Below, piece after piece: positions 40,909 through 53,212 of a DNA stretch of 64,000 nt. A program made the position numbers and the translations under genes. The notes below the pieces were generated by a model. It saw only the letters and a program-made list of their open reading frames with translations, made no database searches and was not told the origin of the DNA. The stretch is taken from the NCBI GenBank assembly GCA_033807775.1, contig CM066314.1, forward strand, positions 40,896,001 through 40,960,000, read 5' to 3'. This DNA comes from Saussurea involucrata. Its lineage: Eukaryota; Streptophyta; Magnoliopsida; Asterales; Asteraceae. The stretch's first letter is position 1, and each line of letters begins with the position of its first letter.

Positions 40909-43272
40909 GTAAGTCCTGTCCAGTGTGTTCCAAAGAAGGGGGGTGTCACTGTGGTAGAAAATGAAAAGAATGAGCTAATCCCAACCAGAATAGTGTCAGG
41001 GTGGAGGATTTTTATAGACTATAGGATGCTTAACAAAGCAACCCACAAAGACCATTTCCCTTTGCCATTCATAGACCAAATGTTGGATAGACTAGCTGGA
41101 AAAGAATACTATTGCTTTTTAGATGGTTATTCAGGGTATAACCAGATTGCTATAGCACCCGAGGACCAAGAGAAAACAACTTTCACTTGCCCTTATGGTA
41201 CTTTTGCCTTTAGGAGGATGCCCTTTGGATTGTGCAATGCACCAGCCACATTTCAGAGATGCATGATGTCCATCTTCTCTGATATGTTGGAAACCTCTAT
41301 GGAGATTTTCATGGATGACTTTCCTATCTATGGATCTTCCTATGAGGATTGTTTGAAAAACTTAGAACAAAGCCTTAAGAGACGTGAGAAGACTGATCTA
41401 GTTCTAAACTGGGAAAAATGTCATTTCATGGTGAAGGAAGGCATTGTTTTGGGTCATGTAATTTCAAAAAGGGAAATAGAGGTAGACAAGGCCAAACTAG
41501 AAGTCATTGAGAGTCTACCTGAGCCCACAAATGTTAAAGGTATAAGAAGTTTTCTTGGACATGCTGGATTTTATAGGAGGTTTATAAATGATTTTTCAAA
41601 AATTTCCAAACCCCCCTGTTTATTACTTCAGCATGACCAACCATTTGATTTCAACAAGGAGTGTAAATATGCTTTTAACACTTTGAAGAAAGCACTGATT
41701 TCTGCCCCTATTGTTGTTACTCCTGATTGGAAAAAACCATTTGAACTTATGTGTGATGCAAGTGATTGGGCAGTTGGTGCTGTTTTAGGCCAAGTTAATG
41801 ACAAGATTTCCCACCCAATCTACTACTCCAGTAAAACTCTAAATGAAGCCCAAATAAACTACACAACCACTGAGAAAGAACTTTTGGCTGTGGTTTTTGC
41901 ATTTGAAAAATTTAGATCATACTTAATGGGTACTAAGGTAATTGTTCACACTGACCATGCAGCCATCAGGTATTTGATTTCCAAAAAATATGCCAAGCCA
42001 AGGTTAATAAGGTGGGTTCTTTTGCTTCAAGAGTTTGAGATTGAAATAGTAGATAGAAAAGGGGTGAACAATCAAGTTGTTGATCACTTGTCCAGGTTAG
42101 AAAAAGGAGAATCAAGCACTGGTGGAATTAATGAAAAGTTCCCTGATGAGCAACTCTTGATGCTGCAGCATCATACAGCCCCTTGGTTTGCAGACATTGC
42201 AAATTTCTTAGCTGTTGGGATCATTCCACCAGATCTAAACAAAGGCCAAAGGAAGAAGCTAATCCATGATTCTAAGAACTATCTTTGGGATGACCCCTTT
42301 CTGTTTAAAGTAGGGGCTGACCAGATCCTAAGGAGGTGCATACCTCAACAGGAAGTGCCTGCAGTACTGCAGCATTGTCATGCTACTTCATATGGTGGCC
42401 ACTTTGGTGGCCAAAGAACTGCAGCCAAGGTTCTTCAATCTGGGTTTTTCTGGCCAACACTCTTCCAAGATGCTGATAATTTTGTGAATAGGTGCAACGA
42501 GTTTCAAAGGGTTGGATCCATCTCCCAAAGACATGAAATGCCCCTCAATGGCATTCTTGAAGTAGAAATATTTGATGTATGGGGAATTGACTTCATGGGT
42601 CCATTTCCCATGTCTGGAAACAATCAATACATATTGGTGGTTGTGGATTATGTATCCAAATGGGTAGAAGCCACAGCCTGTCACACCAATGATGCCAAGA
42701 CTGTGGTTAAGTTTTTGCATAAGCACATATTCACAAGGTTTGGTACCCCTTGAGCCATGATCAGTGATGAGGGTACCCAATTTGTGAATAACATGATGAA
42801 AGGAGTTCTGGAAAAGTATAACATAAACCATAAGGTAGCAACAGCTTATCACCCTCAAACTAATGGTTTAGCAGAACTTTCCAACAGAGAGATTAAGAGC
42901 ATTCTAGAGAAAGTGGTAAAGCCAACAAGGAAGGATTGGTCGTTCAAGCTTGATGATGCTTTATGGGCTTATAGGACTGCCTATAAGACACCCATTGGAA
43001 TGTCCCCATATAAGTTAGTTTTTGGGAAAGCATGCCATCTACCACTTGAACTAGAACACAAAGCCTTTTGGGCTTTGAAGGAGTTAAATTTGTGTCTTAA
43101 TGCTGCAGGAGAAAGAAGGAAGCTACAGATTAATGAGCTTGAAGAATTGAGAGATCACTCTTATGAAAATGCCAAATTTACAAAGGTAAAACCAAAAAAT
43201 GGCATGATAAGAGGATCTCACCAAGAGAAATTGTGGCTGGCCAAAAAGTTTTACTCTTTAACTCTAGGTTGA
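40909..43272 (+). pseudogene. RT, RNase H and integrase (Athila-like)
   Basis: In frame with the preceding segment after its TAG. RT: FIDYRMLNKATHKDHFPLPF, MPFGLCNAPATFQ and active site FMDD at about 41308. RNase H: MCDASDWAVGAVLG and VHTDHAAIRYL. Integrase: HHCC finger with HCHATSYGGHFGG and CNEFQRVG (second Cys replaced by Phe), catalytic Asp in GIDFMGPFP, a TGA stop at 42751, then ISDEGTQF and ELSNREIKSILEKV with Asp and Glu. A frameshift near 43240 moves the last part (LFPGKLRSK, FKVNGQRVKSYHE) to another frame, ending about 43473. The enzymes are otherwise well preserved. Confidence 0.9.
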
Positions 43273-43472
43273 AACTTTTTCCAGGAAAACTAAGATCCAA
43301 GTGTATAGAGCCATTTGATGTTCATAAAGTCCATCCTTAGGGAGTGGTTGAACTCATTGACCCCAACCATGGATCCATTTTCAAAGTGAATGGTCAAAGA
43401 GTAAAGTCCTATCATGAAGCTGCAGCAACCAATTCCATTGGTACCACATCTGTGGTACAACTCTCTCAATCC

Positions 43473-43942
43473 TAGATGTGATCTCAGAGGCTTGAAAAAG
43501 CCTATCCATGTTGTAAATATGTAAATACAGTGGTTTAGTTTTTGTTTCTGTTTTAAAACATGAAGTTTTCAAGGTTTGCAAAATTGCTGGAAAAGGTTCA
43601 GGGCTATAGCAACATTCATGTTGCTACAACACTCTGCAACTAAAACCCCAACAGTCTAATCAGCCGAAAAAGTTACTTTTTTCTGCAAAGATGCTCTTCA
43701 GAGCTGTTCAAATAGCAGAAAGGCATCATTTGTTTTGAGTTCCCATAAACCTATTGAGTACTTAGAGTACTATCTAATTAACCCTAGTTAGTTTTGAACT
43801 AAAAGGCACTATTCAACTTCCATTCGGTTTCTTTCTAACCAATTAACCCACGATCAGCCCCTAACCCTTTAAAATATTCAGTGTTTTGTTTGCAAGTTGC
43901 ATCTTAAACAGTGGTGTTGCAGGGGGGACTTAAATTCTTATT
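43473..43942 (+). other. Spacer between integrase and env-like ORF
   Basis: No gene. Short TTGCTATAGCAAC / GTTGCTACAACA-type motifs like those in the 5' LTR occur around 43590-43640. Athila elements normally have a non-coding spacer here, from which a spliced or subgenomic env-like message is proposed. Confidence 0.5.
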
Positions 43943-45322
43943 ATGGGGAGGTTGAAGACTCAAGACAAAAAGATCTTGAGGCCAGTAAGTGATCGAGAAA
44001 GAAGAAGAAGTGCCAGGAACCAGAGCATCGACATGGAATCAAGCAAGAAGCCATCCATGGAGTCAAATGCTAAGGAAAAATCTCCATCATCTTCTCCAAG
44101 CAATCCGCCATTGAAGAAGCTGAAAACAGGGGATAGTGAGGCCAATAAGTAACCCATCACTCACACCTCGTCAAACTCTGTTTCTTCTACATCTGCTAGC
44201 CACAAATCCCTCACCATTGACATCAACAAAGAACCCCAATCTCCCACCAATGAAATCCCACAAATATTGTTGTTTGGTGGTCGATTCCCACTCACTCCTA
44301 GCCCTCAACATACCCATTCAGAAAACCCAATGCAACACACTCCTAAAACTACAAACCCATTTGATGAATATGAGGCTGCAATAGCCCGCATTTTAGGAGA
44401 AACCCCAACAAAACCTAATACTCCTACTGATCCCAAGACCACCAAAGCACCATCTGTGCAAAGTGAAAATATCATTCCTAAAGCCAATCCAGAGATGACC
44501 ATTTCTGGACAATCACAGCCTCATGAACAGGAGACTGTGATTATGACCAAGAAGGAAGAGATGGTGATGAGGACGACCATGGCTGACAAGAAAGGGAAGG
44601 GGAAGAGTACAGAGGCTGAGGAGGAAGAAGAGAGTTCAGAGGAGGAGAGTTCTGAGTTTGATGATAGCAGTGATGAAGATGTTGCTGTGAGCAATGCTGA
44701 GATTGCTGCAGCAACAGCAGAAGATGAAAACATTCCATTAGTTGACTGGATGAAGACTCCCAAGAAGGGGAGTGTGAAGCAGAAGAAGATACCTCCTTCA
44801 CCATCATCCAACCAAAACAAATCCAGAAGAGAGAACACCTCTTTTGGAACTTTCAGCTGCAAAGAGGCATATGAGCAATTTGGCATTCTTGCTGCCAAAG
44901 AAGCTTTAGCAGACAAGGGATTTAGTCCAGAAGCTTTAAGGGACTACCCTTTCATTACCAACACCATCAGAAAGTTGTGATGGGAGCTGTTCTGTGCAGT
45001 CCCAAGTGGATACAACCTCTCCCTCATTAGTGAATTCTATGCAGAGGTTGCTGCATCCACAAGCCAAACTGTACGGGTAAGGGGCACTGATGTGTCTTTT
45101 GATGCTCATACCATTGACAACATGTTTGGTATTGTGTCCCCTGTGTCAAATGATTACAGGAAATTGATGGACAAAGCCACTGAAGAAGAGGCCAAGGAGG
45201 TGTTGAGCACCATTGCTCAACCTGGAACTACATGGAAGAATAGGATGTTCAGAACCCTGCATAGCAAAGACCTACTTCCCGAGGTCAATGTTTGGTTCTA
45301 CTTCCTGGGGTATAAGAACTAG
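43943..45322 (+). pseudogene. Athila env-like ORF (plant transposon protein domain)
   Basis: One frame of 460 codons from MGRLKTQDKKIL to the TAG at 45320, with two in-frame stops (TAA 44150, TGA 44978). The N-terminal 300 residues are Ser/Thr/Pro-rich and acidic (SSEEESSEFDDSSDED). The C-terminal part matches the domain often annotated as putative plant transposon protein: PSGYNLSLISEFYAEV, VRVRGTDVSFDAHTIDNMFG, TTWKNRMFRTLHSKDLLPEV and WFYFLGYKN. No clear membrane segments are visible. It is joined abruptly to copia gag sequence at about 45322. Confidence 0.8.
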
Positions 45323-45329
45323 ATGTTGT

Positions 45330-46387
45330 TGGCAAGGCAGAAAGAAGCAAGAAAAGCGTTATTGGCAGAAGACGATCACTGGCTCGTCTTGGCTGAAGAT
45401 GAAGAGGAAGAAGATGAAGCTGATATGTGCTACACTGGCACTAAACCAGAAGAATCTGACACTGAAGATGAATCCTCCAGCAAGCATAAGGAGAAAGACG
45501 AATGTAAGGTATGTGCTTCCTCTAATGCTAAACTTATCGATCAGATGCAAGTCATGGTGCATACCTTAGATTCTTTTAACCAAAAGATTAAAGCCAAAGA
45601 CGCCCAAATAACTAAGCTAGAAGCTGATGCTAAAATAAAATACGACACCATAGGAAAGCTAGCTATTAAAAAGACTGAAACTAAGTGTGCGATAGAAAAC
45701 TATCAATCCGAATGCTCATCTATTTCAAAAAGAGCAGAATCCCTAGAGACTCAACTATCCGAATTCACAGAAAAGTTAAAAAAGTCTCAGGAGGAGTATT
45801 CCAAGAGTGTCGTTCTTCAAGAAAAAGTTCAAAAACAAAATGATTTGTTGACTAACAAGCTTAAGGATCTAGAATCCAAACTTTATAAACTTGGTCAATC
45901 GGAACAAACCAATCATTTGAATAAACCGAAGGAATTCAAGTATTACAACTCTCTTTGGGACTCAGATATGATAACCCCTGTTTCCTTAAGAAAATCTTAT
46001 CAAAGGTTCCCACCATTTATGTGTTTAACTTTTTGGAACTTGATAAGAAATACTCTGAGTATAAGATCAAGTGGACTAAGCCGTCACAGGAAGATGAGGA
46101 AAAGGAAGACCATAAACGACGCACAGGAATTCCTCTACCAAAAGTAGGGGAAAAGCCTGAAAATGTTGACACTAATTAGGAAGATGAGCCACCTCGAAAA
46201 AGTATTAATGTACAAGTTCCTTTCGTGTATGAAACCCTTAATGCGTCTTATTTGAAAAACAAAACACCTTACCTCTCAAATGATTACTTCGACATCTGTT
46301 CTCTTGCCAAAACTGTGGAAACTCCAGTTCCAGTAAGGCAACACCAGATGTAGGATCTCATGATCAATCAGAGTTCAAATGATATGT
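45330..46387 (+). pseudogene. gag central/C-terminal part of the second copia copy
   Basis: Continues the gag broken at 36418: ARQKEARKALLAEDDHWLVL, then DECKVCASSNAKLIDQM (CxxC pair as in the minus-strand 519-aa ORF), a long coiled coil to about 45890, NHLNKPKEFKYYNSLW, then a frameshift near 45950 to YDNPCFLKK..LDKKYSEYKIKW. It runs to 46387 (GSHDQSEF) and ends at the duplication junction. The last 126 bp (46262-46387) are repeated at 50148-50273 and 32588-32713. Confidence 0.78.
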
Positions 46388-47747
46388 GTATCAGTGTATG
46401 TGTAATTTTGTATTATCTGTTATCAACTTATCATATTGTGTATTACCCAAAAATCCGACCCGTGCAAAATCGAACCCGAACAGCCCCGAAATCCGATTAT
46501 CCGATCTTCCTTTGGATGGATTTCGGGTTCCGTCAGACCCATTCGAAACCCGATCGGGGATTGGGTTTTGGGCCCCGATCCGCCCGAACCCGTCTGATGC
46601 TCACCCCTACTTAAAGATGTTGGACATTCTTTGGAGTCATGTAGTTTAGACTGTGTTGCATTGGATCCATAGGCACGTAAGTCAGTCTTTTGGTGATGGT
46701 CGATTAGGTATCTCGGGGTTGGACCTTGGGACCCATGTTTTATGACCTTAAACTTTTCAAGTAGGCACTAGGAGGGTTGAGTCCGGGCGTGCTACCATGG
46801 AGGTAGGCACTAGGACCTTCGCCGCTTTGAAAGGGATGCCTTGGAGGTAGTCCTAAGCCTGCCGAGCCTTGTGGTGGAATCCTGGGGATAGACACTAAGG
46901 TCAACTGTATCTTAAGGTGAAACTTGTTGAGAAGTCGTAGGAACCCTTGGACGTCTAGTCGCGAGGTGTTGTACGATTAACGTTCTACGGGTGGTATACT
47001 TATGTGTTTCCTCTGCCCTCAACGGATACGGGTCTCTTCCGTTGTTGTTAAACATTATTTTCAGATATTGTAATATCCATTCTTTATTATCGTTGGTTTC
47101 GTACGAGTAATTGCAGTTGATGGCTTTAATACTGGATCCCCTCCACTTGTATTAATGTTTGAATGATGCACCTACTTCCATGTATTTGGTAATTGGATTT
47201 CCATCCTATTTTTGCTTTGCGTGAGTATGGGGTTAGTTCCATGTTTTGGTATATTTCTATCTAAACGTTTATCACGAAGGTGGGACTTTTGGAAAAGACA
47301 TCATTATACATTCTAGATTGTTACTTATTGATAATCGTGATTTAAGAAATCTTTCTCCTGTTTTATTTATTATATAGTGATGCAAACTCTTGAACTCACT
47401 AGGCGTTAGCCTAACCTTTTTATTTGTCGGCATGTGCATCAGGTTCCAGTTTGGGAATGGTTTTAGTGACACTGCGAAGAGTTGAGTGTGAGCATGCACG
47501 AGAAAAGAATAGTCTTTGGATGAGGTCTTTCGCACGTTGGGATTAGTAACTTGCATTGGGTTTAGTAACACCCAACCTATTTATTTAGTCTTTGTATAAG
47601 AATTGAAGTTATTAATTGTTGAGGTTAATTATAGAATAATTTGAAGTAATTTCAAGTATTTATTAGTAGAAAGGGATATTATCCTTTATTCGATGTATCA
47701 TTGAAAATTTTAAATTAGTTGTTCTTTCCAAATTCGAGGTTGTTACA
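46384..47747 (+). mobile_element. Tekay-like LTR 3' part and MITE remnant, copy 2
   Basis: Copy of 28668-30031: the MITE right part to 46607, then LTR DNA with GGATCCATAGGCAC, the CACTAGGCGTTAGCCTAA hairpin near 47400 and the LTR end GGTTGTTACA at 47747. PBS TGGTATCAGAGC is at 47751-47762. No ORF of note. Confidence 0.85.
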
Positions 47748-47762
47748 AGTTGGTATCAGAGC

Positions 47763-50140
47763 ATAAGTTTGAGAGATTTAGGTGTTGATTTTGGATACCT
47801 GGACTCAAACTAGCATTCTTTTAAGTGGATAAGAGCGAATTTGCACCATTAAGCACTTTAAGATAGGATGTTTTGAGGTTGGGGAAGTCACTAGAAACAG
47901 GAATCTCGTCTAGAGTAGCAAGAATGATCATGTACGGTATGTTCATAATTGCACCTGGCTAGTGTTATGGTGAACCTACAAGTTACATGTGAGTACTTGG
48001 ACTACTTTGATATGATGACCGTTGGGGTAAGGAAGAAGTTTCAAAGCGAGTAACCGTTAGAAGAGGTTAATGATTTTAGCATTTGTCATTTGGAGCGACA
48101 ATAGGCATGATGACTGCATTAAGTGGACCATTTCGGGTCGAATTTGTTGGTTGGATTAGAACCATAGGCTTATGGAATCGACCATATTCGAGGAGAAATT
48201 GTAAGGTGAACCGATGAAATCTTCGATGATTGCCTTAAGATGTTAGCACACATAAGATTTTAATCCTGCATGAAATTATTTTATTGCAAGTGATTGCAAA
48301 CTTTGTCAAGACTTCCTTCATTTTAGTTGTTGTCCAACACTACTTTCGGATAATGTGATATCCATGTTTTAAAGTTGTTTAGGGTCTTGGACAAGTAACT
48401 GCGATTTATGACCTTAACATTGGATCTCCTCCACATATGTTAAGGTTTTGGGATGAAGAGTTACCTTCCATCATTTTGGTGTTTGAGTTTTATTGAGAGT
48501 TTTATTCCATGCAACTTTTATTGAGAAATATTACTTTAAGTCGTATTGCAACAAAAAGGGAAATTTTTGAAGATATTGTATGATTTCTCTGTTGAGTTTT
48601 GTGTTAATACATTTCATCACACATTATTTGGTGTACGAAACAGTTTATACTTTTGGTGTGAGTAAGTGTATACGAGTACCATGATGATTTATCTTAATGC
48701 TTTGTTTTGTGCAATTTCGAATGTAGTTACCATCGTTATTAGTTCACACATATGCATTATATTGAGTATTGGTATGCAATACATTATAGCCATTTTTTGG
48801 GACAAAGATGCATATTGTCTGTACACCTTGAAATTTGAAGCCAATCTAAATTATTTCATGTTACGACTAAACCGCATGCACATATCGTTTTGCTATGTTT
48901 TGAGAAGGTAAACTGATGCATGCGGGTCTTGTTGAGAAATTTCATCCCACGTCATTTTATAATTAAATGGGAAATTTTTTGGAACTCGATTACGTGAAAT
49001 TTCTCTTTTAAGTTTTGTATAAACAACCTGTTGCACACTATTTTAATGCAGGAAAACTACTCGCGTGCATGGCATAAGTAGATACATGCTAGAACCATAA
49101 CGATTCATTTTAAAAGTTCACCGAGCATATTTTTGCATCATCGTTATTAGCTTCAATTGTGATCAAGTAGTTTTCAAAACAATTTTTTATATGTGTGACA
49201 GGTCTGTATATTTTACACAACTATCGAGTAAACGGTAGTAGATTTTTACACGTAAGAGTGATTATTATAAAGATTTTGAGTTGAAAATTCATATAAAATA
49301 TTTGGATTGACATATTTGTTGAGTCCTACACTTGAAACCTTGAACTCGTTAGGGTCACATATGTTAGAAACTCTCGTTAAGAGTGGGGACTCAAAGGGCC
49401 TTGGAAGTGGAAGTGTTGGATAGTCCAACTTGTGATAGTACCGTAATCCGAGTGGTACCGCTTGTTAAGTCAGTGTACTTTTGATTTTGAGGTATTAGAC
49501 TTATGAGTTATATGGCTGTTTAAGAAGTGATTTTTCCATTTCAGTAAATCTTCGGGCTAAGGCTTTGTGTGGATGTTTGCACATAATTGGATTTGAATTG
49601 AAGGATCATTTTAAAGACTTCATATTAAGTGTTAGTATTGCTCCCTCTTGGTTGGCCTTTGGTAATTATGAAAGTTTTGGAATTCCTCATTTGAGTTGTA
49701 TAGTTTGGGATTCTAGTTTCAGTATTAGTATGGTCCATATCTGTCAGTATGGTCCAAATCTGATTTCTACTCATTGTTGCTTCTTCCTTACTCCTACCTG
49801 TGGCCATTGATAAGGGATGACTCCTACTAATATATACTTGCTTTAATATCCCTTGTAATCTTTTGTAATTATTAGTTGTTTTTCCTTCTTTATGTTATGG
49901 CTATGAAAGTCTTGGTTTGTTCCGATTGAACATAATGAATATTAACATTCTGTAAAGAATATTAACTTTTTGTAATGAATATTAACATCCTGCAAAGAAT
50001 ATTAACGTTTTGTAAGGAATATTATTCATCTTCTCGTATATTTCTTCAGCTTTTGAGGTCGATGATTCATTTAGGGTTTGGGGTGTCATCCGTGTTGAAT
50101 TCATTGAGAAGTTTGGAAAGCAAACAATGACTCTACAGAT
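47763..50140 (+). other. Gene-free internal DNA, copy 2
   Basis: Copy of 30047-32580 minus about 160 bp. No coding content recognised; the 48666 and 49565 frames are shared with copy 1 and are low in information. Confidence 0.55.
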
Positions 50141-50142
50141 AT

Positions 50143-51192
50143 TTGAAAAACAAAACACCTTACCTCTCAAATGATTACTTCGACATCTGTTCTCTTGGCA
50201 AAACTGTGGAAACTCCAGTTCCAGTTAAAGCAACACCAGATGTAGGATCTTATGATCAATCAGAGTTCAAACGATATGTTCCACCTCTGATTTTGGAAAA
50301 CATCATTTTCAAACTCGAAGAATCAATTGTGAGGGACAAGGTTATTTTTGAGACAGAAGGAACTGTCCTTTTATCCACTTTAAACGAGCTCAAACAAAAC
50401 AAAACCGAGTCATTATCCGAATAAGAAAGAACGAGTTATAAAACCGAGATTGCTAAATTGACTTCTAAACTGTCCGCCTTGGCGGCAGAGGCTTTAACAG
50501 GAAGGATGGTTAAGGAATGTCCCGTGGATACTCCAATGAAGCCTGCCTCTCTTGACACCATCTCGGTTGACCCATCAACTACTTGTTCGGATAGTTCCTC
50601 GTGCAAGGCATTTCTAGGAGTGTCTCTTAACACCGATGACAAGAGTTTGAGTTATCAAAATAAAGGTAAGGCGGTTCAAACCGAATCTGTTCAAAGGAAT
50701 CTTTTCTCTGACTTTAATAATCTCTTTGCGGATGATTACTTTAACTGCTCCTCATCCGACTCTGATGGTGAAACCCCACTTGATTATGCACGACGGTTTT
50801 CTGAGTTAATGAATTCCTCTGTTTGTCATGATGATGATGTTTCAAAAATTGATTTTTCTCCAAAGCTTGAAAGTCACACTCAATTTTTAGAGAACATGCC
50901 CACACCGGTAAATTTTGAAAAAGGAGAATGTTCTAACTCCAAAAATGTTTCTGACACCACTTATTCAAAATCTAAAAGACATAGACTGACTGAGCTGTCA
51001 ACCTCAACGACAGAACCGTTAACTGAAACTCCAACCGAACCTGAGCCACACCAACAGCCTGAAGATCAAAACATGGTTCAGGATATGGAGTTATCTACAC
51101 CGGTCAGAGACCAAGTGACAGAATCAGTATACCCGATGGTTGAAAAGCCCGAGGGAGAACCAGAAGAAAACCTGATGCTGACAGTCCCGTAA
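50143..51192 (+). pseudogene. gag C-terminal and linker fragment, copy 2
   Basis: Equivalent of 32583-33600, better preserved: a single stop (TAA, 50422) divides one frame from TPYLSNDYFDICSL to VEKPEGEPEENLML (stop 51190). The junction from the gag tail (FSELMNSSV..MPTPVNFEKGECSNSK) into the accessory N-terminal linker (TEPLTETPTEPEPHQQPED) is in frame here, with no pol between. This shows that the gag/accessory fusion is the state of this family and not a local accident of copy 1. Confidence 0.75.
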
Positions 51193-51479
51193 AGACCAGG
51201 TCTGGAGTTGATCGATAAAGACTTAGATGGTAATCCGGAAATGTAGTATGGAGAGAGAAAGTAGTATCGACCATTCAATCTGAGATAGATGCTCTATGGG
51301 ACATCTCATATGACGAGATAATGAATGATGAAGATTATGATCAGTTTCTCCTCCAAAGTGAACAGGTAAAACAATCTCAGCATGATATACACGACACCAC
51401 AGGTACCTCTGATATACCGATTCCAGAACCGGAGATGACTCAACCTCAACCTATTCAACAAGCTCGTTAGGAGAGAGTC

Positions 51480-51823
51480 CGAATCCTGGTCCCATACTTA
51501 GAAGAAGAGCAAAAGAAGATTTTCGTTCATTGGATCAGACCACTTGACCCGGTTATGTGTCACGGGGTTTCAGATCTGGCAGAACCAATTCGTTCTCAGT
51601 ATTTGGAGGTGATGAAAAGAAGCAGAATGATACATGAAGTTAGAACCAACCACATGATCACTGAAATCGTGGAGATCGTGTCCGACAAAGTCCTGAAGGT
51701 ATGGTTCCCGGTGTTCACAGTTAAACGAGATGATGGGAAAGAATGGATATTCTCGGAAGCCGACTTCATAAATCTGAACTTGAAGGACTTCCCAGTACTT
51801 ATACGAGAGTTAAAGACCCGCAC
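51480..51823 (+). pseudogene. Accessory domain fragment, copy 2
   Basis: ERVRILVPYLEEEQKKIF to ELKTRT, the first 115 residues of the accessory domain, cut by the Tekay-like LTR at 51825. Upstream (51193-51480) the frame is broken by stops and shifts. The missing end (34227-34716 in copy 1) is not seen elsewhere in the window. Confidence 0.75.
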
Positions 51824-52429
51824 ATGTAACACCTCGAAAATTCCATTGTCTTTGTACTTTAGTTTTGAATGAATGTTTAAAATAAAGGGAAGGTAATTAT
51901 TTTAAATGAGATGTCGAGAAGGAGTAAAAAGATAATTGACCCAAAGTTTAAATTATTTATGAAACTTGAAACTTGGAGGTTGGTTTGGTCATATAATGAA
52001 AGTGGTGTATGTATTTAAGGTTGGAGTCGGCAAGTAATTGAGAAAATATCTTAATTTGGGTTTCCTGAAGTCGTTCTAACAAGCAGAGAGAGATAGAGAT
52101 AGATAGAGAGAGAGAGAGAGAGAATTCTTGAATCCTAAAATTGCTCCGGTAAGAGTTCGACTATGGTATTCAATTCAATCTTTAAGGAATTGATATTTAG
52201 GTTAAACTGATTTTGGTTAGGTTCGGATTATTGGTGTAAGAAGTTGAAGGTGAATCAATTTGAATTGCAGTCTGTATTCGAGATTCTAAATCCTAGGTGA
52301 GTTCATCTATCTATTTTGAGTTAAATAAGCAAATTGTTAAATTGATATCTATGTGAATAATCAATAGAAGCTTATTGGAAAGATTTGGAATGGAAACTGT
52401 AAATTAAACGAGGTAAATTCGAGTAGTCC

Positions 52430-52650
52430 GGAAGATGAATTCCAGGACAGTCCCGGATTCCGGATGGTTGTCCGGAATGTACCGGATTCCGGACGAGTGT
52501 CCGACACCGGATTCCGGATAGGTCCGGAATTGAGGTTCCGGATTGGGGTTTTCCGGATTGGGATAGCGGATACCGGATTTGATCCCGGATGGTTCCGGAC
52601 TTTGAGTCCGGAATACTATTTCCGGATTAGTTTACCGGATAGGAGTTTCG
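52430..52650 (+). repeat. CCGGA-rich tract in LTR A
   Basis: About 18 CCGG-containing units (GATTCCGGAT, GTCCGGAAT, TACCGGAT) in 220 bp. The homologous tract in LTR B (56050-56300) has several units altered. Confidence 0.88.
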
Positions 52651-52845
52651 GATAAGTTATTGTATGAAGTTTTATGATTAAGTACCTTCCCAGTATGAAA
52701 TGAAAAGTATCTTAATCATATTGAAAGTATGAATATCATTATTACTCAATTTAGAAGTACGAAATAAGACGTTATGTGATTGAGTTAATATGCACGTATG
52801 TTAGTAAGTGTAATGGATCCATAGGCACTGACATTAATTGAAAAC

Positions 52846-53212
52846 GTGGAATAGGCATAAAGTAAATTGTAATTCTCGTTGATGTGAAGCGTGGAATAGG
52901 CATAAAGTAAATTGTAATTCCCGTTGATGTGAAACGTGGAATAAGCATAAAGTAAATTGTAATTCCCGTTGATGTGAAATGAGGAATAGGCATAAAGTAA
53001 ATTGTAATTCCCATTTTGTATTATGTGAAATGAGGAATAGGCATAAAGTAAATTGTAATTCCCATTTCGTATTGTGACGAGAAATCTTGGAATAGGCGTG
53101 AGTTAATCGTAATTTCTGATTTCTATGGGAAGATAAGTGATAGGCTTGAGTTTAATTGTAATCACTACTTCCACTCCAAGAAATAGGCATAAAGTAAATT
53201 GTAATTTCTTGG
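52846..53212 (+). repeat. About 45-bp tandem repeat in LTR A (8 units)
   Basis: Units carry GGAATAGGCATAAAGTAAATTGTAATTCCC with variable spacers (GTTGATGTGAAAC, ATTTCGTATTGTGAC). Five units are close copies and three are diverged. The same array is in LTR B (56491-56860). Minus-strand ORFs of 80 codons are repeat artefacts. Confidence 0.9.

Larger units (their letters stand above)
36419..45322 (+). mobile_element. Athila-like Ty3/gypsy element, 3' truncated
   Basis: LTR from TGATAAG (36419) to about 37805, PBS TGGCGCCGTTGCCGGGGAC, gag, protease, RT, RNase H, integrase and a downstream env-like ORF: the layout of the Athila group. It is inserted in copia gag (coding resumes near 45330). The 3' LTR and the end of the last ORF's flank are missing, and part of the copia gag too, so a deletion spans the right junction. 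Coding is broken by at least four stops and two frameshifts. Confidence 0.9.
46384..51823 (+). repeat. Segmental duplication, copy 2 (5.44 kb)
   Basis: Begins inside the MITE at the base corresponding to 28668 and ends at the Tekay insertion (51824), corresponding to 34226. It is joined to copia gag on the left through a shared ATGT (gag GATATGT versus MITE AATGTGTATC), a microhomology junction. Differences from copy 1 are scattered point changes plus one deletion of about 160 bp near 48244. Confidence 0.93.

Noticed and set aside
52772..53014. 80-codon minus ORF with repeated TSTGITIYFMPIPR-like text (also at 56418-56660)
   Set aside because: Artefact of the 45-bp tandem array in the LTR.
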